NCBI GenBank assembly: GCA_913046825.1 | Contig: CAJWTF010000029.1 | Coordinates: 1 to 31,350, forward strand | DNA: 31,350 nucleotides | Origin: an uncultured Rickettsiales bacterium | GTDB lineage: Bacteria; Pseudomonadota; Alphaproteobacteria; UBA8366 | Direction of reading: 5' to 3' | Part shown: in pieces, positions 8,241 through 16,047 of the stretch | How positions within the stretch are numbered: position 1 is the first letter of the stretch | Layout: the number at the start of each line of letters is the position of its first letter | Notes under the pieces: generated by a model | Told to the model about the DNA's origin: nothing | The model's input: the letters and a program-made list of their open reading frames with translations, nothing else | The model's database searches: none | Made by a program: the position numbers and the translations under genes

Positions 8241-8711
8241 TTATTGCAGATCTGTTAGATCACTGGTCATCAGAATAGCCGCAACCCGGCGCCTATCTGC
8301 CCGGCGGTAATAGTCCGCCCTGCGCCCTGTCGGCTGAAAACTGAGTTTGTGGTACAATGCGATGGCTCCCGGATTGTCTTCGCCGACTTCGAGATGAATA
8401 ACGCGGGCACCCTCTTTGCGGGCAGCATCAAACGTCGCGCGCAGCAACGCGGTGCCCACTCCTTGCCGGCGCCCTTCCAACAGCGTCCCTATCGACAATA
8501 CCTCGGCTTCATCCAAGATGACGCGGGCGATCAAGAATCCCATCGGCGTCCGATCCGGACCGCCGAACGCAAGCAAACACCATGCGCCTGGTGTCCGCAG
8601 CAACGACGCGGCAACGACTTCTGGATAGGGTTCGTCGAAACTTTGTCCATAAATATGCGCGACGATTGGTAACTCGCCCAATGCGATTTCCCGAACATGG
8701 ATGCCGTTCAC
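8241..8711 (-). CDS. rimI: Ribosomal-protein-alanine N-acetyltransferase RimI-like
   Basis: This 156-residue GNAT-fold enzyme has the acetyl-CoA motif RRQGVGTA (81-88) and the RimI-type end (DNPGAIALYHKLSFQPTGRRADYY). RimI acetylates the N-terminus of ribosomal protein S18, and in many bacteria its gene sits beside tsaB, as here. The start is GTG at 8711, overlapping the tsaB TGA by four bases (GTGA), which indicates coupled translation. A broader GNAT role is possible, but context strongly favours RimI. Confidence 0.88.
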   Translation of the reverse strand: MNGIHVREIALGELPIVAHIYGQSFDEPYPEVVAASLLRTPGAWCLLAFGGPDRTPMGFLIARVILDEAEVLSIGTLLEGRRQGVGTALLRATFDAARKEGARVIHLEVGEDNPGAIALYHKLSFQPTGRRADYYRRADRRRVAAILMTSDLTDLQ

Positions 8712-9376
8712 GGGCGTCTCTTCCGGGGCGGTCCCACGTCCGGTGGCCTGAGATACATCGGTTCGGCCGCCAAGATGTCTCCCACGGCGAAGCGTTCCGC
8801 GGCAAGACGCGCGACCCAGGACGCATCCGGTAACACTGGACCACCCGTCAATTCGATATCCCGTCCTGCCGCTCGTAAAACAGCCGCCGCCCGTTCGCCT
8901 GCATCGCCCGCGATCCGCAACGATTGATCGGAAAAGAGGTCAGGCAGCACCGCTTCCTCAACAGCGGCCGGCTTTGAAACCGGACATCCATTCGCATCGA
9001 AATACTGAACGTAGATATCGGGGCGTTTTGTCTCTAGCGCGACCAGCATGCCTCGAGCCTGCGGACCTTGGGCGCGTGCGATGGCCTCGAAAGTCGTCAC
9101 ACCCGCGAGCGGCACAGACGCGGCAAGCGAAAGTGCCTGTGCGGTCGAGAGTACAATTCGCACACCGGTATAAGCGCCGGGTCCCACGGTGGAAGCGATC
9201 AGATCCAGCTCCATGGCTTTCCGGCCTGCCGCCGATAAGACGCGCTCGATCATCGGGACCAGCGCTTCGGCTTGACCACGCGCCATCTCTTCATATTGCC
9301 GAAAGATGATTTCTTCGTCGTGGCAGATCGCCACCGAGCAGGCGGCAGTAGCACAGTCGATACCAAGAACATACAT
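8708..9376 (-). CDS. tsaB: tRNA t6A37 biosynthesis protein TsaB
   Basis: TsaB is the inactive Kae1/TsaD-like partner in the TsaBDE complex that makes t6A37 on ANN-decoding tRNAs. The 222-residue product has the ASKHA-type N-terminus (MYVLGIDCATAACSVAI), the conserved GPGAYTGVRIVLSTAQALSLA segment (from residue 65) and the following VPLAGVTTFEAIA. It lacks the TsaD metal-binding HMEGH motif, as expected. The ATG at 9376 is preceded by a G-rich stretch (AGGGGGG) about ten bases upstream. The nitroreductase gene ends 24 bp upstream on the same strand, so the two could share a transcript. Confidence 0.93.
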   Translation of the reverse strand: MYVLGIDCATAACSVAICHDEEIIFRQYEEMARGQAEALVPMIERVLSAAGRKAMELDLIASTVGPGAYTGVRIVLSTAQALSLAASVPLAGVTTFEAIARAQGPQARGMLVALETKRPDIYVQYFDANGCPVSKPAAVEEAVLPDLFSDQSLRIAGDAGERAAAVLRAAGRDIELTGGPVLPDASWVARLAAERFAVGDILAAEPMYLRPPDVGPPRKRRP

Positions 9377-9400
9377 GTCGCCGTGCCCCCCTGGCGGCTA

Positions 9401-9982
9401 TCAGGCGAAAGAACAGACCTCGTCGAATTCGAACCGCGGCAATCGGGCACTAACAGCGGAAGGATCGCCATATCCCAAGCAACACAGAAAATTCGAACGA
9501 AACGTGGTATCCGCCAAGAACAACTCGTCCACTTTGTCGTTATCAAAACCCGACATGGCACCAAAATCGAGCCCCATGGCACGCGCCGCCATCATTAAGT
9601 AGGCCCCTTGAAGCGAGCTGTTTCGGAGCGCCGTTGTATGAATCAGGGACTGGTTCCCGGTGAACCAGGATTTTGCATCCCCATAGGGGAAAAGCCGCGA
9701 TAGGTGTTCGGCGAATTCCAAATCGTAGGCCACAATTGCCGTGACCGGAGCATTTATAACTTTTTCGACATTGTTCGATCCAAGAGTGGGCCGAAGCTTT
9801 TCCTTGCCTTCGGTACTGGTGATGAAAACCACCCGCATCGGCAGACAATTCCCGCTCGTCGCACCGAGAATCGCTAACTCATAAACCTGCCGCAGCACAG
9901 CGTCATCAACCGGTTGGTCAATCCAGGCCTTTTGCGACCGCGCGTTATTAAATAATAGGTCCAGTCCGCTTTGATCGAGCAT
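9401..9982 (-). CDS. Nitroreductase-family protein, RutE/HadB type
   Basis: The product has 193 residues from the ATG at 9982, which has a GGAGAGG ribosome binding site 4 bases upstream (9987-9993). The frame extends to 10264 without family similarity, so the longer version is rejected. It resembles malonic semialdehyde reductase RutE and relatives (FMN-dependent nitroreductase fold): LDLLFNNARSQKAWIDQPV at the start, ATSGNCLPMRVVFI near residue 40, then NAPVTAIVAYD and the C-terminal LGYGDP. No rut operon genes are nearby, so a role in pyrimidine breakdown is not supported. It is more safely called an NAD(P)H-dependent oxidoreductase of unknown substrate. It is divergent from the deacetylase gene. 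Confidence 0.85.
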   Translation of the reverse strand: MLDQSGLDLLFNNARSQKAWIDQPVDDAVLRQVYELAILGATSGNCLPMRVVFITSTEGKEKLRPTLGSNNVEKVINAPVTAIVAYDLEFAEHLSRLFPYGDAKSWFTGNQSLIHTTALRNSSLQGAYLMMAARAMGLDFGAMSGFDNDKVDELFLADTTFRSNFLCCLGYGDPSAVSARLPRFEFDEVCSFA

Positions 9983-10066
9983 CGAGCCTCTCCGTTTCGG
10001 CGTCGTCCATCGCAAATATGCATAATGACTTGTCGCTATGGGCGAGACGACGGTAATCTTCGTTTC

Positions 10067-11125
10067 GTGAACACGTGCTTGCCGCAATTGTGCGCCGAAC
10101 GCAACCTTCGGCGCTTCATCCTTCTCTGTACTGCCGCCATGCTCTGGGGCTTTTTTCGGAGCACTGCGCTTGCGGCTGATTCCGCCGTCATTTTGATGTA
10201 CCACCGATTTGGTGAAGCCGATCACGCCCAGACGAATATCACCATCGGACAATTCGAGAGGCATTTAGCAGAACTGGAAAATTCAGAATATACCGTCCTG
10301 CCGATTCCCGAGATTCTTGGTAAGCTAAAATCCGGTACTTCCCTGCCGGAGCGCACGATCGGCATTTCAATCGACGATGCCTTCTTATCGGTCTTCACGG
10401 AGGCCTACCCGCGGCTGAAGAAACGCAACCTGCCCTTCACCTTATTCGTCGCGACTCAACCCGTGGACCAAAAATTACGGGATTATATGAACTGGGATCA
10501 AATTAGAGAGCTGCGGGACGCCGGCGTTACGATCGGCAGCCAAACCCACACCCATCTTCATATGGCGCGGCGCGGTCCAAACGATAGCCGCAAGGACGTG
10601 GAAGCCGCGAACAAACGCTTCGTCGCGGAATTGGGACAAGCCCCTAAGCTTATGGCCTATCCTTATGGCGAAGCGGGTTTAGCGTCCATGACGGTGGTCC
10701 GCGACCTCGGTTTCGAGTTCGCCTTCGGGCAACATTCGGGCGTTCTGCACAAGAGCAGCCCACCGTATTTCCTGCCGCGGTTCGCTTTCAACGAAATCTA
10801 TGGTAGCAAGGCCCGCTTTCGATTGGTCGTCAACGCTTTGCCACTGCCAGTGCGCGAGGTTGCTCCGCTCGACCCGCTCGTCGTAAAAAATCCACCTGCC
10901 TTTGGTTTCACCGTCGAATCTTCGATTTCCGAGTTGTCACAGATCAGCTGCTATCATTCACAACAAGGTAAAGTCAGATTGGAGCGCTTGGGCAGCCATC
11001 GCATTGAAGTGCGCTTCCAACGCGCTTTTACAGCCGGCCGCTCGCGGCTGAACTGCACATTACCGGGGCCGAAAAACCGGTGGCGTTGGTATGGCCGGCA
11101 ATTCTACACGAAAACCAGCCGCTAA
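10067..11125 (+). CDS. Secreted polysaccharide deacetylase (NodB fold)
   Basis: From the GTG at 10067 the protein has 352 residues. It starts with an export signal (RRFILLCTAAMLWGFF, cleavage likely after ALA before AD). The NodB-homology domain follows: ILMYHRF at its start, SIDDAF with Asp103-Asp104 (motif 1), IGSQTHTHLH near 157-165 (motif 2) and YPYGE near 199 (motif 3). In motif 2 the usual first metal-binding His (SHT) reads Gln (SQT), with other histidines close by. About 95 C-terminal residues after the domain, ending in RWRWYGRQFY, have no clear function. An ATG at 10025 is an alternative start, and an ATG at 10139 would lose most of the signal. The likely substrate is an N-acetylated glycan in the periplasm or envelope, unidentified. 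Confidence 0.82.
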   Translation: MNTCLPQLCAERNLRRFILLCTAAMLWGFFRSTALAADSAVILMYHRFGEADHAQTNITIGQFERHLAELENSEYTVLPIPEILGKLKSGTSLPERTIGISIDDAFLSVFTEAYPRLKKRNLPFTLFVATQPVDQKLRDYMNWDQIRELRDAGVTIGSQTHTHLHMARRGPNDSRKDVEAANKRFVAELGQAPKLMAYPYGEAGLASMTVVRDLGFEFAFGQHSGVLHKSSPPYFLPRFAFNEIYGSKARFRLVVNALPLPVREVAPLDPLVVKNPPAFGFTVESSISELSQISCYHSQQGKVRLERLGSHRIEVRFQRAFTAGRSRLNCTLPGPKNRWRWYGRQFYTKTSR

Positions 11126-11134
11126 ATTACTTTC

Positions 11135-12103
11135 TTAAACGCCGGTTTCACCGCGCGGCATCCGCTCGCCGAGACGCGCTCTGTCCAGCGGCTCAAGCTG
11201 ATTTACGACGATGACATTCTTGAGCAATTTCACATAGGCGTCGCCTTTTTCCGAATAGGATTTCAAAGACGAAATCAACGTTAGGCTGTCGAGGCGCGCA
11301 CCCGAAGCCCGCATGGTCTCACGCATCGCACGAAAGCGACGGTAGGCACGATGCGTATTCAGGTTATGAATATAGGAGCGAACGGACTCATACAGATCTT
11401 CGAACGCGCGAATTTTATGAGTTTTCCCGTCTGTTCGGTCTTTGGGCACAAGTCCCTTGAAAGACGCCGTCGTCCATTGTCCGAACGGCGCATTGCCTTC
11501 GAGGACAAACCGCGATGTACCCCATCCACTCTCGATCGCGCTCTGCGCAAGGGCAATAGATACCGGCAGAATATCGACACGTGGTAAAAGCAAGTTGATG
11601 CTGGGCTTACGAACACCATAGCGCCGCGCCATATTCTTAAGGTAGACCCGATCATCATCAGATATGACCGACCCTTTTTCCTCTGCGTGCTTGATCCTTA
11701 GAAGCCGGTTCCGCTCCGCGCGAATGCCTTCATTTGCCTTCAACACCAGAGGCAACATCATCCGAAGGAAAACCTGTTTTCGCTCCGCTGTTTGATGAAT
11801 CTTTCGCATGCCGCGCGGTACGGACGCCAAATACAGCGGCGGGACCATACGCTCACCACTGCGAACCGTGTCCAGATCGTATTCAATGCGCGCAAAAAGT
11901 TGACGCAATTTCACGACAGACGGGATGAAGGCGATCTCCTTCGGTTTCAGCAGCGGCGCATATCTGGCAGCGCTTCCCAGCGATGCAGGCGACGGCACGA
12001 GATTGGTCCAGAGTCCAAGCCAAAACCCAACGATCGCAATCGCTACAATACCTGGCCACGCGACGCCAAGCCGCACGGTTAAACGATTCTCATTGAACTG
12101 CAT
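11135..12103 (-). CDS. Bax-like glucosaminidase, membrane-anchored
   Basis: The 322-residue product has one N-terminal membrane helix (PGIVAIAIVGFWLGLW) and a periplasmic glucosaminidase domain of the Bax/FlgJ-like family. PVSIALAQSAIESGWGTSRF contains the probable catalytic Glu191, followed by NAPFGQWT. This fold cleaves the glycan backbone of peptidoglycan (N-acetylglucosaminidase). The ATG at 12103 has a strong GAGAGGGG upstream; an in-frame GTG at 12151, right after the nfu stop, lacks a ribosome binding site. The gene is convergent with the deacetylase (9 bp between stop codons) and is last in the mutS-to-nfu run. Confidence 0.83.
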   Translation of the reverse strand: MQFNENRLTVRLGVAWPGIVAIAIVGFWLGLWTNLVPSPASLGSAARYAPLLKPKEIAFIPSVVKLRQLFARIEYDLDTVRSGERMVPPLYLASVPRGMRKIHQTAERKQVFLRMMLPLVLKANEGIRAERNRLLRIKHAEEKGSVISDDDRVYLKNMARRYGVRKPSINLLLPRVDILPVSIALAQSAIESGWGTSRFVLEGNAPFGQWTTASFKGLVPKDRTDGKTHKIRAFEDLYESVRSYIHNLNTHRAYRRFRAMRETMRASGARLDSLTLISSLKSYSEKGDAYVKLLKNVIVVNQLEPLDRARLGERMPRGETGV

Positions 12104-12154
12104 CGGTCGAGGCCCCTCTCTCGACCCGCTATTTCGGAGCGGATCGGCCACCCA

Positions 12155-12715
12155 TTACATCGCGGCGCGAACTTCCGTCACTTCCGGGATATAGTGCTTC
12201 AACATATTCTCGATCCCCATCTTCAGGGTCATCGAGGAACTTGGGCACCCGGCGCATGCGCCGCGCAATTGAAGATATACGACCCCCTCGTCGAATCCTT
12301 CAAAAACAATATCGCCGCCATCCTGAGCGACAGCAGGCCGAACACGGGTCTCGATCAGCTCTTTGATCTGTCCCACGACTTCACTGTCTTCCTCCGTTGC
12401 AGCAGATGCTCCATCGTCGACGGGTACATCGGACAAAATCGGTAGGCCAGTGGTCATATGCTCCATAATAGCGCCTAAGATGGCGGGTTTCAGCACATGC
12501 CATTCCTTGTCCGAACTCTTTGTAATCGTGATGAAATCAGCGCCAAAGAACACCGCTGCCACACCATCAATCTCAAACAAGCGCGACGCCAGCGGCGAAC
12601 GGCCGGCAGCATCTTCCGCCCCAGTGAAATCGGCAGTTCCGGCGGCGAGAACGGCGCGTCCCGGTAGGAATTTAAGCGTCGCCGGATTTGGCGTCTGCTC
12701 GGTCTGTATGAACAT
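12155..12715 (-). CDS. NfuA/NifU-like iron-sulfur cluster carrier
   Basis: This 186-residue protein combines an N-terminal Nfu domain (MFIQTEQTPNPATLKF at the start, a eukaryote/alphaproteobacteria-type Nfu) with a C-terminal NifU domain whose CxxC (Cys154, Cys157 in RGACAGCPSS) binds a shared 4Fe-4S cluster for delivery to target enzymes. The ATG at 12715 is chosen because GAGGAG lies 7 bases upstream; the frame runs 13 codons further but without family similarity. A small hairpin (GGGC-ttgtt-GCCC, 12732-12744) sits just upstream of the ribosome binding site. MiaB and endonuclease III, both encoded in this window, are possible clients. Confidence 0.92.
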   Translation of the reverse strand: MFIQTEQTPNPATLKFLPGRAVLAAGTADFTGAEDAAGRSPLASRLFEIDGVAAVFFGADFITITKSSDKEWHVLKPAILGAIMEHMTTGLPILSDVPVDDGASAATEEDSEVVGQIKELIETRVRPAVAQDGGDIVFEGFDEGVVYLQLRGACAGCPSSSMTLKMGIENMLKHYIPEVTEVRAAM

Positions 12716-12787
12716 CCAAAGACTCCTCGAAGGGCTTGTTGCCCGATATAACATTTACCCTATAAATGGGGTTGAAGGAAACTACGA

Positions 12788-13285
12788 TCAAGTGATCGCG
12801 TCAATCGCTTCGTGGGTCAACGTTCCCGGCACCACAGTCACCGGTACATGTAGTCTCCGAACCCCCTTGTTCATCATATAGCTGATAATGGGGCCCGGCC
12901 CCTTAGCCTCATTGCCGGTCGCCAATACAAGGATCGAAATAGACGGCTCTTCGTCCATCAGTTTGAACAACTCTTCGCTGCGATCACCTTCACGAATATA
13001 AAGAATTGGAACTTTATCTGTCCGCCGTTGAACTTCGCTCGAATGTTTTTGCAGCAATTCCTCGCCTGCTTCGCGGGCTTCTTCGCGCATCAGATTACCG
13101 ACGGCCATCCAATGTTGAAAATCCGCTTTATCGGGAACGTAGAGCAGCGCCACTCGCCCGTTCGTATGTTTGGCGCGACGGCAGGCAAAATGCAACGCAA
13201 TGGGCATCTCGTCGCTGTCATCCACGACGACAAGAAAGACCCGCTCTTCCGTCGACGGCGGTTCCGCAACTCCAGATTCCGACAT
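12788..13285 (-). CDS. Universal stress protein (UspA family)
   Basis: The 165-residue product has a single Usp alpha/beta domain: VFLVVVDDSDEMPIALHFACRRA at the start, LLYVP, then ISILVLATG and LHVPVTVVPG at the end. The ATP-binding signature GxxGx9G(S/T) is not clearly present (TGNEAKGPG), so nucleotide binding is doubtful. The ATG at 13285 follows GGGGAG by 7 bases; an ATG 14 codons upstream is less likely. A usp gene between trpS and nfu is a recurrent arrangement in this lineage; its physiological role is not known from sequence. Confidence 0.88.
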   Translation of the reverse strand: MSESGVAEPPSTEERVFLVVVDDSDEMPIALHFACRRAKHTNGRVALLYVPDKADFQHWMAVGNLMREEAREAGEELLQKHSSEVQRRTDKVPILYIREGDRSEELFKLMDEEPSISILVLATGNEAKGPGPIISYMMNKGVRRLHVPVTVVPGTLTHEAIDAIT

Positions 13286-13351
13286 TTTCACTCCCCGTTT
13301 CGGACTTATCCTGCCATCGAAACGCACGGGCGTCTATCACTGAGGTTGGAG

Positions 13352-14350
13352 TCAATCGCGCAGGAAACCAACCGTATCGAAGACTTCCGCCAGCACCGGG
13401 CCGGATAAGGCCCGCGCGCGTTCGCCACCGTCGCGCAAAACCGCGTCGATTTCACCAGGCTCCGCCATCAACCGCTGCATTTCCTCGCCAATGGGCCCAA
13501 GCTGCGCTACCGCGAGTTCGGTCAACTGCTCCTTAAAGCCCGAGAACGGCAATCCACCTACATCGCCGAGCACGGCCTCCGGAGTCGAATCGCTGAGCGC
13601 CGCATAAATTCCGACTAAGTTCTCCGCTTCCGGGCGTTCTTCCAATCCCTCGACCTCGCTTGGTAGGGGTTCTGGGTCGGTCTTCGCTTTGCGGATCTTC
13701 TTGGCGATCTCGTCCGTGCCGTCATTCAGATTGATCCGGCTGTATTCGGACGGGTCCGATTTCGACATCTTCTGCTTGCCGTTGCGCAAGGACATGACAC
13801 GGCTTGCGACACCAAGGATGATTGGTTCCGGCAAGGGGAAGAGGTCGACTTTAAAGTCATTATTGAACTTCTGTGCGATGTCGCGGGACAGCTCCAGGTG
13901 TTGCTTTTGATCGTCGCCAACCGGCACATGCGTCGCCTGATAGGCCAGAATATCCGCCGCCATGAGAACCGGGTAGTCGTAAAGCCCGACCGAGGCGTTC
14001 TCGCGATGTTTGCCGGCTTTCTCCTTAAATTGTGTCATCCGGTTCAACCAACCAAGACGGGCGACGCAATTTAATATCCACGCCAATTGCGCATGGTCCG
14101 GATTGCGGCTTTGATTAAAAATGATGTTGTCTTTCGGATCAATTCCCGAGGCGATATAGGCGGCCGTGACTTCCCGCGTGCTCTGACGCAGCTCCGCCGG
14201 ATCCTGCCACTGCGTAATGGCGTGCAGATCGACCACGCAAAAAATACACTCGTAATCACCCTGTAGACGCACCCAGTTTCGCATGGCGCCTAGATAATTG
14301 CCAAGATGCAAGTTACCAGTAGGCTGGATGCCAGAAAATATTCTGTTCAT
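13352..14350 (-). CDS. trpS: Tryptophan--tRNA ligase
   Basis: TrpS charges tRNA-Trp. The 332-residue class Ic synthetase has the HIGH-like signature [12 protein letters not shown] at residues 12-23 and KMSKS at 194-198, with the normal length for bacterial TrpS. The ATG at 14350 ([12 protein letters not shown]) matches the family N-terminus; the frame is open 22 codons further but this part is not conserved. It appears to have its own promoter in the 79 bp gap after murJ. Confidence 0.96.
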   Translation of the reverse strand: MNRIFSGIQPTGNLHLGNYLGAMRNWVRLQGDYECIFCVVDLHAITQWQDPAELRQSTREVTAAYIASGIDPKDNIIFNQSRNPDHAQLAWILNCVARLGWLNRMTQFKEKAGKHRENASVGLYDYPVLMAADILAYQATHVPVGDDQKQHLELSRDIAQKFNNDFKVDLFPLPEPIILGVASRVMSLRNGKQKMSKSDPSEYSRINLNDGTDEIAKKIRKAKTDPEPLPSEVEGLEERPEAENLVGIYAALSDSTPEAVLGDVGGLPFSGFKEQLTELAVAQLGPIGEEMQRLMAEPGEIDAVLRDGGERARALSGPVLAEVFDTVGFLRD

Positions 14351-14387
14351 AATTCCATCGCTTTGGACACGGGGAGAAAGGCGCGGA

Positions 14388-14416
14388 GTTATCGCTGGTG
14401 AGATCGAACGGGTCAA
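14388..14416 (-). promoter_or_regulatory. Predicted trpS promoter
   Basis: TTGACC (14411-14416, 5 of 6) and GATAAC (14388-14393, 4 of 6) are separated by exactly 17 bases in the murJ-trpS gap. The start of transcription would be near 14381, giving a leader of about 30 bases, too short for a leader-peptide attenuator. Of the promoters in this window this has the best spacing and -35. Confidence 0.55.
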
Positions 14417-14429
14417 GGCGGTCGCCGCG

Positions 14430-15986
14430 TTAGGATGAGGGCGGTCGCCTTAACATCGAGCGCAACTCGGAAACGCGCACGGCTCGGAAGAGGTGCGCCG
14501 CAAAGGCATAAACCCCAAGCCCCAGCGCCACGAGACCGCAGAGCGCCAAAATCTTCTCTAGACTCGATCCTCCGAGATAGGGTCCAAGCGCCGCTTCCGC
14601 AAATACCAGCGACACCGCCATAACAATGGCCCCCGCCAGTGCCCGCGGCGCGTTGCGACGCAAGCGGGGGTCGATCCTCAATTGGTTCCGGCGATGGAGA
14701 ATAAAGCCGAGGGCAAGCGCATTGATCCAGGCCGAGCACGCCGTCGCCAATGCAATTCCCACATGGGACATCACCTGCATCAAGGTCACCGCCAACACAA
14801 CATTCAAGACCATTGCGAATACCGCTACCTTCACCGGCGTCGCCGTATCCTGGCGGGCGAAAAAGCCCGGTGTCAGTGCCTTAATTAAAACATAGGCTGG
14901 CAGCCCTGCCGCAAACGCAGCCAGCGCGGCGGCGGTATTGGTGGCGGCGGCGGCATCAAAAGCACCGCGCTCGAATAGCACGGAGACAATCGGTCCAGCG
15001 ATGGTCACCAATGCGGCGGCGGCCGGAAGCGTCAGAATCAAGGCAAATTCGATGGCGCGGTTTTGGCTGTTGTTCGCCGCCGCGTCGTCGCCGTTCGCCA
15101 ATTGGCGCGTGAGAAGCGGCAGTAAGGCGACACCGACCGCGATGCCAACAACACCGAGCGGAAGTTGATTGATCCGGTCGGCGAAATACAAATACGAGAC
15201 CGACCCTTCCCGCAGCGTCGACGCCAAAATAACGTCCACCACGAGATTGATCTGCACCACCCCAGCTCCGATTAAGCCCGGCGCCATCAAGGCGAGCAGA
15301 CGCCGGACACCGGGTGTCAGGCGTGGGCGTGGCAGCCGGATCATGATATCCGACTGAGCACAGGCAGCGGCGATCCAGATCAATTGGCCAATCCCAGCCG
15401 CCGTCACCGCCCATGCTAGTCCGAAACCGGGATGGGGTATGTAGCCAAGACCGATCAAGATCAACGCCGAGATCAACACAATGTTCAGCAAAACCGGGGC
15501 GGCGGCGGTCGCGGCAAACCGCTGCATCGTATTCAGCATCCCGCCGAGCAAGGCGATCAGCGCCATGAACATGAGATAAGGAAAGGTGATCCGCGTCAGC
15601 TCAATAGTCAGCCCGAACTTCTCCGGTTGATCTGCAAACCCAGGCGCAATCGCGTACATCAACCACGGCATCAACAGCACCGCCGAGAACGTAAACAGTA
15701 TCAATGCGGAGACCAGCACGGCCGCCGCTTCCGCCGCAAACGCCCGGGCGGACTCCTTGCCCTCGGTCGTCAAGCGTTCGCCGAATAGCGGAACGAAGGC
15801 TGCGTTGAAGGCGCCTTCGGCAAACAGACGGCGGAAAAAATTGGGAAACTTGAAAGCAACGAAAAAGGCATCGGCGATCAATCCGGCACCAAGCGTACCC
15901 GCCATGAGAATGTCTCGGACAAACCCGAGAATTCGGCTCCCCATGGTCCAACCGCCAACCGTCGCAATGGATCGAAATAAAGACAT
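14430..15986 (-). CDS. murJ: Lipid II flippase MurJ
   Basis: MurJ (MviN) flips lipid-linked peptidoglycan precursor across the inner membrane. The 518-residue protein is almost wholly hydrophobic with about 14 membrane segments and has the family N-terminus ([21 protein letters not shown]) and the [17 protein letters not shown] segment near residue 50, both diagnostic. It starts at ATG 15986, 61 bp after glnD, and is probably co-transcribed with mutS-glnD. A perfect 11-base palindrome (AACCGCCGGTT, 15998-16008) lies 11 bases upstream of the start. Confidence 0.95.
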   Translation of the reverse strand: MSLFRSIATVGGWTMGSRILGFVRDILMAGTLGAGLIADAFFVAFKFPNFFRRLFAEGAFNAAFVPLFGERLTTEGKESARAFAAEAAAVLVSALILFTFSAVLLMPWLMYAIAPGFADQPEKFGLTIELTRITFPYLMFMALIALLGGMLNTMQRFAATAAAPVLLNIVLISALILIGLGYIPHPGFGLAWAVTAAGIGQLIWIAAACAQSDIMIRLPRPRLTPGVRRLLALMAPGLIGAGVVQINLVVDVILASTLREGSVSYLYFADRINQLPLGVVGIAVGVALLPLLTRQLANGDDAAANNSQNRAIEFALILTLPAAAALVTIAGPIVSVLFERGAFDAAAATNTAAALAAFAAGLPAYVLIKALTPGFFARQDTATPVKVAVFAMVLNVVLAVTLMQVMSHVGIALATACSAWINALALGFILHRRNQLRIDPRLRRNAPRALAGAIVMAVSLVFAEAALGPYLGGSSLEKILALCGLVALGLGVYAFAAHLFRAVRVSELRSMLRRPPSS

Positions 15987-16047
15987 CGTTAGTGTTTAAC
16001 CGCCGGTTACGGCGAAATTACGGCGAGCATCCGACACGTTACGCGCC

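Noticed and set aside
9983..10264. Longer N-terminus for the nitroreductase (94 extra residues)
   Set aside because: The extension has no family similarity and overlaps the deacetylase region, and a strong ribosome binding site stands just before the ATG at 9982.
15998..16008. Palindrome AACCGCCGGTT upstream of murJ as an operator
   Set aside because: Eleven bases of this composition arise by chance often; no promoter pair or second copy supports a regulatory role.
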